Source: DASQEH01 sp963765725
GTDB lineage: Bacteria; Actinomycetota; Actinomycetes; Propionibacteriales; Nocardioidaceae
Assembly (NCBI GenBank): GCA_963765725.1
Contig: CAVXXI010000003.1
Span: 1,116,001-1,180,000, forward strand
Reading direction: 5' to 3'
Length of the DNA: 64,000 bases
In this document: positions 9,446 to 19,575 of the stretch, in pieces
How positions within the stretch are numbered: position 1 is the first letter of the stretch
How the letters are laid out: the number at the start of each line of letters is the position of its first letter
Made by a program: the position numbers and the translations under genes
The notes under the pieces: model-generated
The model's database searches: none
The model's input: the letters and a program-made list of their open reading frames with translations, nothing else
What the model was told of the DNA's origin: nothing

Positions 9446-9943
9446 CTAACGGGCAGCCAGCCACGCCGTGCCCGTCTGCTGCTCCTTGGCGGCCGCGGCG
9501 ACGATCGCCTTGGCGAGCTCGGGCTCGATGCGCTTGCCGATGAAGGGGATCGACACCGTGAGGTCACCGCGGATCAGCTGCCGGGTCCCGGCGCCGACGG
9601 GCTCCAGAGACTGGGTCCCCTTCATCGTCGCGGGCTGGCCCTTGACCGAGATGCGCAGGTCGGCGACGCGCGAGCCGTCCGGTCGCCGGGGCCCCCACGC
9701 CTCGGTCTGCACGACCGTGATCGTCTGGCCGACGAACGACCGGACCATGTCGGGCACGTCCGCCGGGACCGTACGCTCGACGGTCACGGTGGCGCCTCCG
9801 TCGGGGCCCAGGTCTATGTCGACGCGGTGATCCACGGCAGCGGTCGCCTCACAGACGGCGACTCTGAAGTCCTTGTCGACAGCCATCGCGAACACGTCGT
9901 CGGCGGAGCCCGTCGGATAACTGATCTCGGCCCGAACCTCCAT
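9446..9943 (-). CDS. DUF2505-family protein
   Basis: 165 residues. The N-terminus MEVRAEISYPTGSADDVFAM and alternating beta strands (TVTVERTVPADVP, QTITVVQTEAW) fit DUF2505, a START/SRPBCC-like lipid-binding fold common in actinobacteria. Ligand and role are unknown. It is divergent from kynA across 41 bp that must hold both promoters. Confidence 0.8.
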   Translation of the reverse strand: MEVRAEISYPTGSADDVFAMAVDKDFRVAVCEATAAVDHRVDIDLGPDGGATVTVERTVPADVPDMVRSFVGQTITVVQTEAWGPRRPDGSRVADLRISVKGQPATMKGTQSLEPVGAGTRQLIRGDLTVSIPFIGKRIEPELAKAIVAAAAKEQQTGTAWLAAR

Positions 9944-9984
9944 GACTGCATTCTGTCATCGCGCCCGCGGCGTAGCCTGACGCG

Positions 9985-10839
9985 GTGAGCCCGAGCGAGC
10001 GACCCCGGCCGGACCCGACCGTCGGCGAGTGGGCGGGCGACGCGATCAGCTTCGGTGAGGCGGGCGCCAAGCTGACGTACGGCAGCTACCTCCAGCTGCC
10101 GACGCTGTTGGGCTCGCAGCGGCTCGCCTCCGATCCGCCGGCGCACGACGAGCTGTTGTTCATCACGATCCACCAGGTGTACGAGCTGTGGTTCCAGCAG
10201 CTGCTCCACGAGGCGGAGACGGCCCGCGACGCGATGTTCGACGGCCAGCTTTGGTGGGCGCGTCACCTGCTCGCCCGGATGCACGTGATCGAGGCTGTGC
10301 TCGTGCAGCAGATCGACGTGCTCGAGACGATGACTCCGCAGGACTTCTTCGCGTTCCGTCAGCTGCTGGCACCGGCGAGCGGTTTCCAGTCGGTACAGTT
10401 CCGTGAGCTGGAGTTCGTGTCGGGTGCGAAGGACCCCTCATTCGTACGCCGCTTCCGAGGGCTGACCGACGCGGAGACCGAGCGGCTGCGCAGGCGCCTG
10501 GACGAACCCACTCTCTGGGACGCGCTGCTGGCCGTGCTCGGCTCCCGGGGTCTGCCGGCCGCGTCCGACGACGACATCCGGCTGTCCCTGCAGACCGTCG
10601 CCCAGGACCGGGCAAGCTACTTCGACGTGTGGGAGCTCGCCGAGGCGCTGATCGAGCACGACGAGCTCGCCGCCGCGTGGCGCAGCCGTCACGTCCTGAT
10701 GGTCGAGCGGATGATTGGTGCCCGCACCGGCACCGGCGGGTCGTCCGGCAGCGAGTACCTGCGTAGCCGGCTCCCGCTCCGCTACTACCCGCTGCTCTGG
10801 GATCTGCGCTCTCACCTGCCGGGGCCCAGTGCGGGCTGA
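9985..10839 (+). CDS. kynA: tryptophan 2,3-dioxygenase
   Basis: 284 residues from GTG 9985. Family signatures are LTYGSYLQLPTLL, ITIHQVYELWFQQLL near residue 55 and, near the C-terminus, SRHVLMVERMIG followed by GTGGSSGSEYL, which carries the proximal haem His. It opens the indole ring of L-tryptophan with O2 to N-formylkynurenine. No formamidase or kynureninase gene is next to it. Its end overlaps the start of the exporter gene by 11 nt, so they are co-transcribed. Confidence 0.95.
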   Translation: MSPSERPRPDPTVGEWAGDAISFGEAGAKLTYGSYLQLPTLLGSQRLASDPPAHDELLFITIHQVYELWFQQLLHEAETARDAMFDGQLWWARHLLARMHVIEAVLVQQIDVLETMTPQDFFAFRQLLAPASGFQSVQFRELEFVSGAKDPSFVRRFRGLTDAETERLRRRLDEPTLWDALLAVLGSRGLPAASDDDIRLSLQTVAQDRASYFDVWELAEALIEHDELAAAWRSRHVLMVERMIGARTGTGGSSGSEYLRSRLPLRYYPLLWDLRSHLPGPSAG

Positions 10840-12331
10840 CTCCGCCGCGCCAGGGCTGGTCCGCCTCGACGAGGCGGCCGGCAAGTGGGTTCTCGTTGCG
10901 ACGGTGCTGGGCTCGGGACTCGCCGGCATCGACGCAACCGTCGTCAACATCGCCCTTCCAGCACTGGGCCAGGACCTGAACGCCGGGTTCGACGGTCTGC
11001 AGTGGACCGTCAACGGCTACACGTTGACGCTGGCGTCGCTGATTCTGCTGGGCGGATCCCTCGGCGACCAGTTCGGCCGACGCAGGGTCTTCGTCGTCGG
11101 GGTCGCGTGGTTCGCGCTGGCGTCGGCCCTGTGCGCGGTCGCTCCCACGATCGGCGTCCTGATCGCTGCACGTGCCCTGCAGGGGATCGGTGGTGCGCTG
11201 CTCACCCCCGGCAGCCTCGCGATGATCTCCGCGGTATTCGCGCCGGACCAGCGGGCGAAAGCCATCGGCGCCTGGTCGGGCTTCGGTGGCATCGCGAGCG
11301 CCATCGGCCCGTTCATCGGCGGGTATCTCGTGAGCGGTCCCGGATGGCGGTGGATCTTCCTTATCAACCTCCCCCTCGCGGCGGTCGTCATCTACATCGC
11401 GCTGCGTCACGTCCCCGAGAGCCGGGACCCCGACGCCGCGCCGCACCTGGACCTGAGCGGTGCAGCGCTGGGGGCGCTCGGGCTCGGTGGGGTCACGTAC
11501 GCCCTCATCGGCGCCGGGTCGGGCCTGTCACCATCGGTCGTCGGGAGCCTCGTGGTCGGTCTCGCCGCGATGGCCGGTTTCGTCTGGACCGAGCAGCACA
11601 GCCGCCACCCCATGCTGCCGCCCGACATCTTCGTCAACCGGCAGTTCACGGCGGCGAACCTGGTGACGTTCGCCGTCTATGCCGCCCTCGGCGGGGTCTT
11701 CTTCCTGCTCGTCGTGGACCTCCAGGTCGTCGCGGGCTTCTCGCCGCTGCTCGCCGGGACGGCGCTGCTGCCGGTCACGGCGATCATGCTGGTCCTGTCG
11801 GCTCGCGCGGGTGCGCTGGCCGGCCGGATCGGGCCCCGGCTCCCCATGACGCTCGGCCCAGTCGTCGCGTCCGCCGGTGTCCTCCTGCTGCTGCGCATCG
11901 GGCCGGGGTCCTCGTACGTCGTCGACGTCCTGCCGGCGGTCACCGTCTTCGGGCTGGGTCTTGCCCTGCTCGTCGCCCCGCTCACGACGACCGTGCTCGC
12001 GGCAGCGGCCGACAGGCACGCGGGCGTGGCCTCCGGTGTCAACAACGCCATCGCCCGCGCCGCAGCGCTCCTGGCCGTCGCCGTGCTGCCGGTCGTGGCC
12101 GGCATCTCCGGCACCGACTACGAGCAGGCGGCTCCCTTCTCGGACGGCTTCCGCATCGCCGTGATCGTCTGTGCGGGCCTCCTACTCGCCGGAGCGCTCA
12201 TCGCTGCGCTGACCATCCGGAACCCGGGCGCCACTCCTCACGTCCGTTCCGCGGACCGCCGCCACTACTGCGGGGTCGAGGGGCCGCCGCTGCAGGCACC
12301 CGACGACGTCGCCGCGACCGGACCGCACTGA
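10829..12331 (+). CDS. MFS drug exporter of the DHA2 (14-TM) family
   Basis: 500 residues if started at GTG 10829, inside the end of kynA. Motif A (GGSLGDQFGRRRVFV) and motif C-like GFGGIASAIGPFIGGYLV are seen, with about 14 hydrophobic segments as in EmrB/QacA exporters. It probably exports toxic amphipathic compounds by proton antiport. Coupling to kynA hints at a tryptophan/kynurenine-related substrate, which is speculation. A start further upstream inside kynA is unlikely. Confidence 0.85.
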   Translation: MRADSAAPGLVRLDEAAGKWVLVATVLGSGLAGIDATVVNIALPALGQDLNAGFDGLQWTVNGYTLTLASLILLGGSLGDQFGRRRVFVVGVAWFALASALCAVAPTIGVLIAARALQGIGGALLTPGSLAMISAVFAPDQRAKAIGAWSGFGGIASAIGPFIGGYLVSGPGWRWIFLINLPLAAVVIYIALRHVPESRDPDAAPHLDLSGAALGALGLGGVTYALIGAGSGLSPSVVGSLVVGLAAMAGFVWTEQHSRHPMLPPDIFVNRQFTAANLVTFAVYAALGGVFFLLVVDLQVVAGFSPLLAGTALLPVTAIMLVLSARAGALAGRIGPRLPMTLGPVVASAGVLLLLRIGPGSSYVVDVLPAVTVFGLGLALLVAPLTTTVLAAAADRHAGVASGVNNAIARAAALLAVAVLPVVAGISGTDYEQAAPFSDGFRIAVIVCAGLLLAGALIAALTIRNPGATPHVRSADRRHYCGVEGPPLQAPDDVAATGPH

Positions 12332-12355
12332 CCGGTGCCGCAAAACGGGCGTCAA

Positions 12356-12390
12356 ACGGTGTCGTAACGACCACACCGGACTAGTGTCGG
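12356..12390 (+). promoter_or_regulatory. possible operator/promoter of the glutamate dehydrogenase gene
   Basis: An imperfect palindrome, CGGTGT (12357-12362) facing ACACCG (12373-12378), is followed at once by TAGTGT (12382-12387), which could be a -10 element. It lies about 80 bp before the GDH start. No transcription factor can be assigned. Confidence 0.3.
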
Positions 12391-12466
12391 ATCTGGCCGT
12401 GCAACGGCGCTCGGCCACGGCGTCTCGCGACGCCGTCCCTGGCAGGGCGAAACAGGTGTCGGTCTC

Positions 12467-15400
12467 ATGCTCAGCAAGTTGGAAGACGCGAAGCGGCAAC
12501 TCCTCGCAGACGCAGCCTCGATAGCTGAGCACCGCAAGGGCAGCGGGGCCGCGCTCGACGCGGGCCAGACCCGCGAGCTCCTCGACGCGTACTACCGTCA
12601 CGCCGATCCCGAGGGGCTGCTGGACCGCGGCCCGGTCGACGTGTACGGCGCCGCCCTCAGCCATTACAAGCTCGCGGCGAACCGCCCCCAGGGGTCGGCG
12701 GCCGTCCGGGTCTTCACGCCGACGGTCGACGACAACGAGTGGGCGGCAGCCAGTCACACCGTCGTCGAGGTCGTCACGGACGACATGCCGTTCCTCGTCG
12801 ACTCCGTCACGATGGCCCTCACCGCCGAGGACCGGGCCATCCACGTCGTGACCCACCCGCAGTTCGTCGTGCGCCGCGACGTCACCGGCGCGCTGCTGGA
12901 GGTCTTCGACATCGAGCACTCGCCCGATGCCGACGGCTCGACGGACCTGGTCCGGGAGTCGTGGATGCACATCGAGATCGACCGCGAGACCGACCCGGCG
13001 GCGCTCGACGAGATCCGGAGGACCCTGGCGAACGTGCTGCGCGACGTCCGCGAGGTCGTCGAGGACTGGCAGAAGATGCAGACGCAGGCCCGCGACATCG
13101 TGGACGAGCTCGAGGAGGAGCCCCCGCCGCTGCCCGACACCGAGGTACGCGAGGGGCGCGCGCTGCTGGACTGGCTCGCCGACGACCATTTCACCTTCCT
13201 CGGCTACCGCGAGTACAAGCTGCAGACGGTCGACGGCGAGGACGTCGTGCGGGCCGTCCCGGGCACCGGTCTCGGCATCCTGCGAGCCGACCAGGACATG
13301 TCACCATCGTCGGGTCGACTGCCCCCCGCCGTAAGGGCGAAGGTCCGCGAGAAGCAGCTGCTGATCATCACGAAGGCGAACTCCCGCTCGACCGTGCACC
13401 GCCCCGTCTACCTGGACTACGTGGGCGTCAAGACGTTCGACGCGTCGGGGGAGGTCGACGGTGAGAAGCGCTTCCTCGGTCTGTTCAGCTCGGCGGCGTA
13501 CACCGAGAGCCTCACCCACATCCCGGTCGTCCGTGACAAGGCGCGCCAGGTCCTGGAGCGGGCCGGTTTCGAGCCGCTCAGCCACAGCGGCAAGGCGCTG
13601 ATGGACATCCTCGAGACCTATCCCCGCGACGAGCTCTTCCAGACGTCGGTCGACGAGCTGCTGCCGGTGGCCGAGGCCGTGCTGCACCTGCGCGAGCGGC
13701 GCCAGCTGAGGTTCTTCGTCCGCCGCGACACCTACGGCCGGTACCTGTCCTGCCTCGTCTACCTGCCCCGCGACCGCTACACCACGCAGGTACGCGAGCG
13801 GATGCAGAAGATACTCAAGTCGACGCTGGGGGCCGACTCAATCGACTTCACTGCCCGCGTCAGCGAGTCCATCCTGGCCCGGCTGCACTTCGTCGTGCGG
13901 GCCGCGCCGGGCGGCACCCTGCGCGACTTCGACCAGGACACCCTCGAGCAGCGCCTCGCCGACGCCACCCGCTTGTGGACCGACGACCTTGCCGTCGCGG
14001 TGATCGAGGAGTTCGGGGAGGAGCAGGGCTCGCGGCTGCTGCGCTCCTACGGGACAGCGTTCCCCGAGGCCTACAAGGAGGATTTCCTGGCGCGGGCAGG
14101 AGCCGCCGACGTCCGCAGGCTGGAGGAGCTCGGGTCCGACCCCATCGCCTTGTCCCTGTACTCACCCGTCGACGCCGCCCCGGGCGAGGCGCGCCTGAAG
14201 GTGTACCGCAAGCAGAGCCCGCTGAGTCTGTCCGACGTGCTGCCCGTCCTGTCGTCCATGGGGGTGGAGGTCGTCGACGAGCGCCCGTACGAGCTCGAAC
14301 ACGAGAGTGAGAAGGCGTGGATCTACGACTTCGGCCTGCGCCGGGCATCGGCGCTGCCCTACGGGGCGCGGCAGCTGTTCCAGGACGCCTTCCTGGCCGT
14401 CTGGTCGGGCCGGGCCGAGAGCGACGGATTCTCGGCGCTGGTCCTGGACGCGTGCATCTCGTGGCGGCAGGCATCCATCCTGCGCGCCTACGCCAAGTAC
14501 TTCCGCCAGGGCGGCTCGCCCTTCAGCCAGGACTACATCGAGGCGTCGCTGGTCTCGAACGTGTCGATCGCCCGGCTCCTGGTCGACCTCTTCGAGGCAC
14601 GGTTCGACCCCAGCCTCCCCGACACCGCAGCAGATCGTGACTCCGCCACGGCCGAGATCGAGAGCTCCATCCTGGCAGCGCTCGACGACGTGGCAAGCCT
14701 CGACGAGGACCGCATCCTGCGCAGCTACCTGCTGTCGATCAAGGCGACCCTGCGCACGAACTACTACCAGCCCGACTCCGGCCGGGAGCCGAAGTCCTAC
14801 CTGTCGCTGAAGCTGGACCCCCGGACCGTACCGGATCTCCCCGACCCGCGTCCGGCCTTCGAGGTGTTCGTCTACTCGCCGCGCGTCGAGGGCGTCCATC
14901 TACGGTTCGGTGCCGTGGCGCGGGGCGGGCTGCGGTGGTCGGACCGCCGGGAGGACTTCCGTACCGAGGTCCTCGGCCTGGTCAAGGCGCAGATGGTCAA
15001 GAACGCCGTCATCGTCCCGGTAGGCGCCAAGGGTGGCTTCTACTGCAAGCGGCTCCCCGACCCGGCAGCCGACAGGGACGCGTGGCTCGCCGAAGGCGTC
15101 GCCTGCTACAAGACGTTCATCTGTGGGCTACTCGACATCACGGACAACCTGGTGGACGGCAAGACCCAGCCTCCGGAGCGGGTCGTTCGCCACGACGGAG
15201 ACGACAGCTACCTCGTCGTCGCGGCAGACAAAGGTACCGCCACGTTCTCCGACATCGCCAATGGCGTCGCGAAGGAGTACGGCTTCTGGTTGGGCGACGC
15301 CTTCGCGTCCGGGGGGTCGGTCGGCTACGACCACAAGGTGATGGGTATCACGGCGAGAGGCGCCTGGGTCTCGGTACGCCGCCACTTCCGTGAGCGGGGC

Positions 15401-17329
15401 ATCGACTGCCAGACCGAGGACTTCACCTGTGTCGGCATCGGCGACATGAGCGGCGACGTGTTCGGTAACGGGATGCTGCTGAGCGAGCACACGCGGGTGG
15501 TCGCGGCGTTCGACCACCGCGACATCTTCATCGATCCTGCGCCGGATGCGGCGACGTCGTTCGGGGAGCGGCGACGGCTCTTCGAGCTGCCCCGGTCGAG
15601 CTGGGCCGACTACGACACGTCCTTCATCTCCGAGGGAGGAGGCGTCTACTCCCGGAAGTCGAAGTCCGTCCCGGTCTCGCCGCAGGCAGCGAAGGCTCTC
15701 GGGATCGAGGGCGACGTCTCGGCGCTGACTCCGAGTGAGCTGATGAAGGCGATCCTGCTCGCGCCGGTCGACCTGCTGTGGAACGGCGGCATCGGCACCT
15801 ACGTCAAGGCCTCGGGAGAGTCGAACGCGGTGGTCGGCGACAAGGCCAACGACGCGATCCGAGTCGACGGGGGAGACCTGCGCTGCTCCGCCGTCGGCGA
15901 AGGCGGCAACCTCGGCTTCACGCAACGTGGCCGCATCGAGTACGCGCAGTCGGGTGGCCGGATCAACACCGATGCCATCGACAACTCCGCAGGGGTCGAC
16001 ACGTCGGACCACGAGGTCAACATCAAGATCCTGCTGGATCGGGTCGTCACCTCCGGGGACATGACGGAGAAGCAGCGCAACAAGCTCCTGGCCTCGATGA
16101 CCGACGAGGTCGGCCACCTCGTGCTGGCGGACAACTACGGCCAGAACCTCGCGCTAGCCAACGCCCAGGCAGTGGCAAGGTCGCTGGTGCACGTCCACGA
16201 GGCCTGGATGCGCCGGCTCGAGCGCCGCGGCCTGCTCGACCGGGAGATCGAGTTCATGCCTTCCAGCAAGCAGATCGACGCCCGACGCGCCGCCGGTACG
16301 GCGCTGACGGCACCGGAGCTGTCGGTGCTGCTCGCCTACACGAAGATCGTGCTCGCGGCCGAGCTCGTGAACGGCGACCTCGCCGACGACCCGTTCCTGC
16401 ACGGCGAGTTGACCCGGTACTTCCCGAGCACGATGCGCGACGGGTACGACGCGCAGATGCAGTCGCACCCCCTGCGCCGCGAGATCATCGTGACGCAGGT
16501 CGTCAACGACATGGTCAATTTCGCCGGCATCACCTTCTACCACCGGCTCAGCCAGGAGACCAGCGCCAGTGCGGACGAGCTCGCGCGAGCCCACCTCGTC
16601 TGCCGCGAGATCTACGGCGCCCGCCAGATCCTGGAACAGATCAACGGGCTCGACAACGTCGTCGATGCCGCGGTGCAGACCGACATGCGGTTGTCGCTGC
16701 GCACCCTGATCGAGCGGGCCACGCGGTGGATGGTCAACAACCGGCGCCCGTCGGGCGACTCGGAGGCGACGATCGCCCACTTCTGCCCCGACGTCGGACG
16801 CGTCGTGGAGGCGCTGCCCGGGCTCGTACGCGGCATCCAGGCCGACGAGCTGGCCGCACGCCACAAGTCACTCGTCACGGCCGGGGTTCCCGAGGAGATC
16901 GCCACCTCCGTGGCCGTCCTGCCGCCGGCGTACGCGGCGCTGGAGATCGCGCAGATCGCCCAACGCGACGGCCTCGACGCGGTGCAGGTCGCCGACGTCC
17001 ACTCCGCGCTCGCCGACCAGCTGGGCCTGAGCTCGCTGATGGCCATGATCTTCGCCCTGCCGCGCGACGACCGCTGGCAGACCATGGCGCGGGCATCTCT
17101 GCGCGACGACCTGCATGCCGTGCATGCGGCGCTCACGTCGCAGGTGCTGGCCACCACCGACGCGGCCCTGTCCGCACCGGACCGGGTCACGGCCTGGAAG
17201 ACCGCCGACAGCGTGGCGGTCCGGCGTGCGACGACAACCTTGCAAGAGATCCTGTCGGGCGACGCAGCCGATCTTGCCCGGCTGTCCGTGGGTCTGCGCG
17301 TCGTCAGGACCATGGTCGTCGCCACGTAG
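12467..17329 (+). CDS. large NAD-dependent glutamate dehydrogenase (GDH180 type)
   Basis: 1620 residues, the usual size of the NAD-specific 180-kDa class. The first 700 residues are the family's N-terminal regulatory region. The catalytic part lies around 790-1230, with RGGLRWSDRREDFRTEVLGL, the nucleotide-binding GIGDMSGDVFGNGML and EGGNLGFTQRGRIEYA. It deaminates glutamate to 2-oxoglutarate with NAD, normally catabolic, and would use the glutamate made by PruA. The start ATG 12467 is the first in frame after the palindrome. Confidence 0.95.
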   Translation: MLSKLEDAKRQLLADAASIAEHRKGSGAALDAGQTRELLDAYYRHADPEGLLDRGPVDVYGAALSHYKLAANRPQGSAAVRVFTPTVDDNEWAAASHTVVEVVTDDMPFLVDSVTMALTAEDRAIHVVTHPQFVVRRDVTGALLEVFDIEHSPDADGSTDLVRESWMHIEIDRETDPAALDEIRRTLANVLRDVREVVEDWQKMQTQARDIVDELEEEPPPLPDTEVREGRALLDWLADDHFTFLGYREYKLQTVDGEDVVRAVPGTGLGILRADQDMSPSSGRLPPAVRAKVREKQLLIITKANSRSTVHRPVYLDYVGVKTFDASGEVDGEKRFLGLFSSAAYTESLTHIPVVRDKARQVLERAGFEPLSHSGKALMDILETYPRDELFQTSVDELLPVAEAVLHLRERRQLRFFVRRDTYGRYLSCLVYLPRDRYTTQVRERMQKILKSTLGADSIDFTARVSESILARLHFVVRAAPGGTLRDFDQDTLEQRLADATRLWTDDLAVAVIEEFGEEQGSRLLRSYGTAFPEAYKEDFLARAGAADVRRLEELGSDPIALSLYSPVDAAPGEARLKVYRKQSPLSLSDVLPVLSSMGVEVVDERPYELEHESEKAWIYDFGLRRASALPYGARQLFQDAFLAVWSGRAESDGFSALVLDACISWRQASILRAYAKYFRQGGSPFSQDYIEASLVSNVSIARLLVDLFEARFDPSLPDTAADRDSATAEIESSILAALDDVASLDEDRILRSYLLSIKATLRTNYYQPDSGREPKSYLSLKLDPRTVPDLPDPRPAFEVFVYSPRVEGVHLRFGAVARGGLRWSDRREDFRTEVLGLVKAQMVKNAVIVPVGAKGGFYCKRLPDPAADRDAWLAEGVACYKTFICGLLDITDNLVDGKTQPPERVVRHDGDDSYLVVAADKGTATFSDIANGVAKEYGFWLGDAFASGGSVGYDHKVMGITARGAWVSVRRHFRERGIDCQTEDFTCVGIGDMSGDVFGNGMLLSEHTRVVAAFDHRDIFIDPAPDAATSFGERRRLFELPRSSWADYDTSFISEGGGVYSRKSKSVPVSPQAAKALGIEGDVSALTPSELMKAILLAPVDLLWNGGIGTYVKASGESNAVVGDKANDAIRVDGGDLRCSAVGEGGNLGFTQRGRIEYAQSGGRINTDAIDNSAGVDTSDHEVNIKILLDRVVTSGDMTEKQRNKLLASMTDEVGHLVLADNYGQNLALANAQAVARSLVHVHEAWMRRLERRGLLDREIEFMPSSKQIDARRAAGTALTAPELSVLLAYTKIVLAAELVNGDLADDPFLHGELTRYFPSTMRDGYDAQMQSHPLRREIIVTQVVNDMVNFAGITFYHRLSQETSASADELARAHLVCREIYGARQILEQINGLDNVVDAAVQTDMRLSLRTLIERATRWMVNNRRPSGDSEATIAHFCPDVGRVVEALPGLVRGIQADELAARHKSLVTAGVPEEIATSVAVLPPAYAALEIAQIAQRDGLDAVQVADVHSALADQLGLSSLMAMIFALPRDDRWQTMARASLRDDLHAVHAALTSQVLATTDAALSAPDRVTAWKTADSVAVRRATTTLQEILSGDAADLARLSVGLRVVRTMVVAT

Positions 17330-17339
17330 TATCCACGGC

Positions 17340-18241
17340 ATGCCCGCCGTCATCGTCGCCGAGGAGATTCGTAAGGCCTATGGCGATCTGCGGGCCGTCG
17401 ACGGGGTCAGCTTCGAGGTGCAACCCGGTGAGTTCTTCGGGATCCTCGGGCCGAACGGAGCGGGCAAGACGACCATTCTCGAGATCATCGAAGGCCTGCG
17501 CGCGGCCGACAGCGGCTCGGTGTCCCTGCTGGGGATGCCGCCGTGGCCACGCAACGACCGGCTGCTGCCGCGGATCGGCGTGCAGCTACAGGCCTCGGCG
17601 TTCTTCGAGCGGCTGACGGCGCGCGAGCAGATCCGTACGTTCGCCTCCCTGTACGGCCTCGGAGCCGCATCCGGCGACGAGTGGCTCAGCAAGGTCGGGC
17701 TCGACGACAAGGGCGACACCCGGACCGAGAAGCTGTCGGGCGGTCAGCTGCAGCGGCTGTCGATCGCCTGCGCGCTGGTCCACGAGCCGGAGGTCGTCTT
17801 CCTCGACGAGCCGACCGCCGCCCTCGACCCACAGGCACGGCGCAACCTCTGGGACCTCCTGAGCTCGCTCAACGAGGACGGTCGGACGGTCGTCCTGACG
17901 ACCCACTACATGGACGAGGCCGAGGTGCTGTGCGACCGGGTGGCCATCATGGACAGAGGTCGCGTCCTGCAGCTCGACAGCCCGGCCGCGCTCATCCGCG
18001 CCCTGGACGCAGGCGTCCGCATCAGCGTCGAGCCGGTCGGTCTCGACGCCGCCACCGCACGGGCGCTGAGGGTGTGGACAGCGTCGAGGAGGATGCCGCG
18101 TCGGTGACACTGGCTACGCACGACCCGACCGCTGTCCTCGCCGAGCTCGCGTCCCGGCAGGCCTTGCAGGGCCTGCAGGTGAAGAGCGCCACGCTCGAAG
18201 ACGTCTTCTCGACCCTCACCGGCCGGGAGTACCGCGCGTGA
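17340..18241 (+). CDS. ABC-2 exporter ATP-binding protein, C-terminal frameshift
   Basis: About 300 residues from ATG 17340. Walker A is GPNGAGKTT (near residue 39), the signature LSGGQLQRLS, Walker B VVFLDEPTAALDPQ and the H-loop TTHYMDEAE. Near 18068 the frame is lost (GCGCTGAGGGTG; one base seems missing). The expected tail (EGVDSVEEDAASV to GREYRA) continues in the next frame to a stop at 18241, overlapping the permease GTG. It drives an exporter with the next gene; the substrate is unknown. The shift is probably a base error. Confidence 0.85.
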
Positions 18242-19299
18242 GGGGGTTCCGCAGCCTTGCCGAGGCCATCCTCAAGGGGTTCCTGCGCGACCGTCAGGCG
18301 GTGTTCTTCTCGGTGTTCTTCCCGCTGATGTTCCTCGTCCTGTTCGGAGGGGTCTTCTCCAACTCGGGGCAGAGCAGAATCGACGTGGTCGAAGTCGGGA
18401 AGGTCGGTCTCATCGACGACCTGGCGCCCAAGAGCCGCGCGGCCTTCGACGACGCGTTCCGGGTGTCGAAGTCCGACGACCTCGCCGCTTCCGTGAAGAA
18501 GGTCCGAGACGGCGACGAGACGCTGGCGATCGAGCAGCGCGGCCGTACCATCGTCGTCCACTTCAGTCAGGCCGACTCGGTCCAGGCCGCCACCGCACAG
18601 GGAACCCTGCAGTCGTTCGTGCAATCCGCGAACGTCGCCGCGACCGGCAAGCCGCCGGCATTCCGGTACACCGCCCAGGGCGTCGAGGACACCTCCCTCA
18701 AGACCATCCAGTTCGTGACGCCCGGGCTGCTCGGCTGGGCGATCGCGACGAGTGCGACGTTCGGTGCAGCGTCGACCCTGGTCGGGTGGCGGCGCTCGAA
18801 GCTGCTGAGGCGCTTGCGGCTGGCCCCGGTGAGCACGCGATCGGTGGTGGCAGCCAGGATCGGCGTGACCGTCACGATCGCCTTGCTGCAGATGCTCATC
18901 TTCGTCGGGCTTGCGGTGGCTCTGTTCGGTCTGAAGCTGTCCGGCTTCTGGTGGATGTCGGTGCCCCTGCTGATCTGCGGCACGTTGTCGTTCATGGCCC
19001 TGGGGCTGCTCGCCGGGGCGATCTCGAAGACGGTCGAGGGAGCGACGGCGCTGGCGAACATCTTCGTGCTGCCCATGGCGTTCCTTTCCGGGTCGTTCTT
19101 CCCGCTTGACGCGGCGCCGAGGTGGCTCGACATCGTGTCCCACCTGCTCCCGCTCAGGCACCTCAACGACGGCATGCTCGACGTGATGGTGCGTGGCAAG
19201 CCGCCGTCGGCCGCACTGGCGCCGATGGGCATCCTGCTCGCGTTCACGGTCGTGATCCTGCTCGTGGCCAGCCGGTTCTTCAGCTGGGAGAGCGACTGA
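18238..19299 (+). CDS. ABC-2 type permease
   Basis: 353 residues from GTG 18238, with a GTGA overlap with the ATPase gene. One TM near residues 15-40 is followed by a large extracytoplasmic loop and five TMs between about 155 and 350, the DrrB/YadH-like ABC-2 layout. VTPGLLGWAIATSATFGAA and LPMAFLSGSFFPLDAAPRWL are typical. It forms the membrane channel of a drug, lipid or polysaccharide exporter with the preceding ATPase. Confidence 0.88.
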   Translation: MRGFRSLAEAILKGFLRDRQAVFFSVFFPLMFLVLFGGVFSNSGQSRIDVVEVGKVGLIDDLAPKSRAAFDDAFRVSKSDDLAASVKKVRDGDETLAIEQRGRTIVVHFSQADSVQAATAQGTLQSFVQSANVAATGKPPAFRYTAQGVEDTSLKTIQFVTPGLLGWAIATSATFGAASTLVGWRRSKLLRRLRLAPVSTRSVVAARIGVTVTIALLQMLIFVGLAVALFGLKLSGFWWMSVPLLICGTLSFMALGLLAGAISKTVEGATALANIFVLPMAFLSGSFFPLDAAPRWLDIVSHLLPLRHLNDGMLDVMVRGKPPSAALAPMGILLAFTVVILLVASRFFSWESD

Positions 19300-19324
19300 G
19301 GGTCGCGCGCGGTACGGTCCGTGC

Positions 19325-19546
19325 ATGAGTGAAGCAGCCATGCCTCCCGCCGACGATGTCGCAGGGAACCAGCCCGACGAGGCGCAGGTGAAGGAGCGTG
19401 TCGACCTCGACCCTCACGAGCAGCCGAACGCCCCCAACCGGGCGCCGCAGACGGAGTCCGTCGGGCCCGATGCCGGTGACGACTCGGGCGTCGGTGCCGC
19501 CTCGGACGACGACGAGCTCGACCGGCCCGACGACGTCCGCCCGTGA
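19325..19546 (+). CDS. small acidic disordered protein
   Basis: 73 residues, rich in Asp, Glu, Pro and Ala with no hydrophobic core, so probably unstructured. It has no recognisable domain. It lies between the ABC permease and prfB in the same direction. It could be a real small protein or a chance frame; the compact spacing and GC-rich third positions favour a gene. Confidence 0.45.
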   Translation: MSEAAMPPADDVAGNQPDEAQVKERVDLDPHEQPNAPNRAPQTESVGPDAGDDSGVGAASDDDELDRPDDVRP

Positions 19547-19575
19547 CGGTCTGGTGACCCCGTAGGCTTGGCCGC

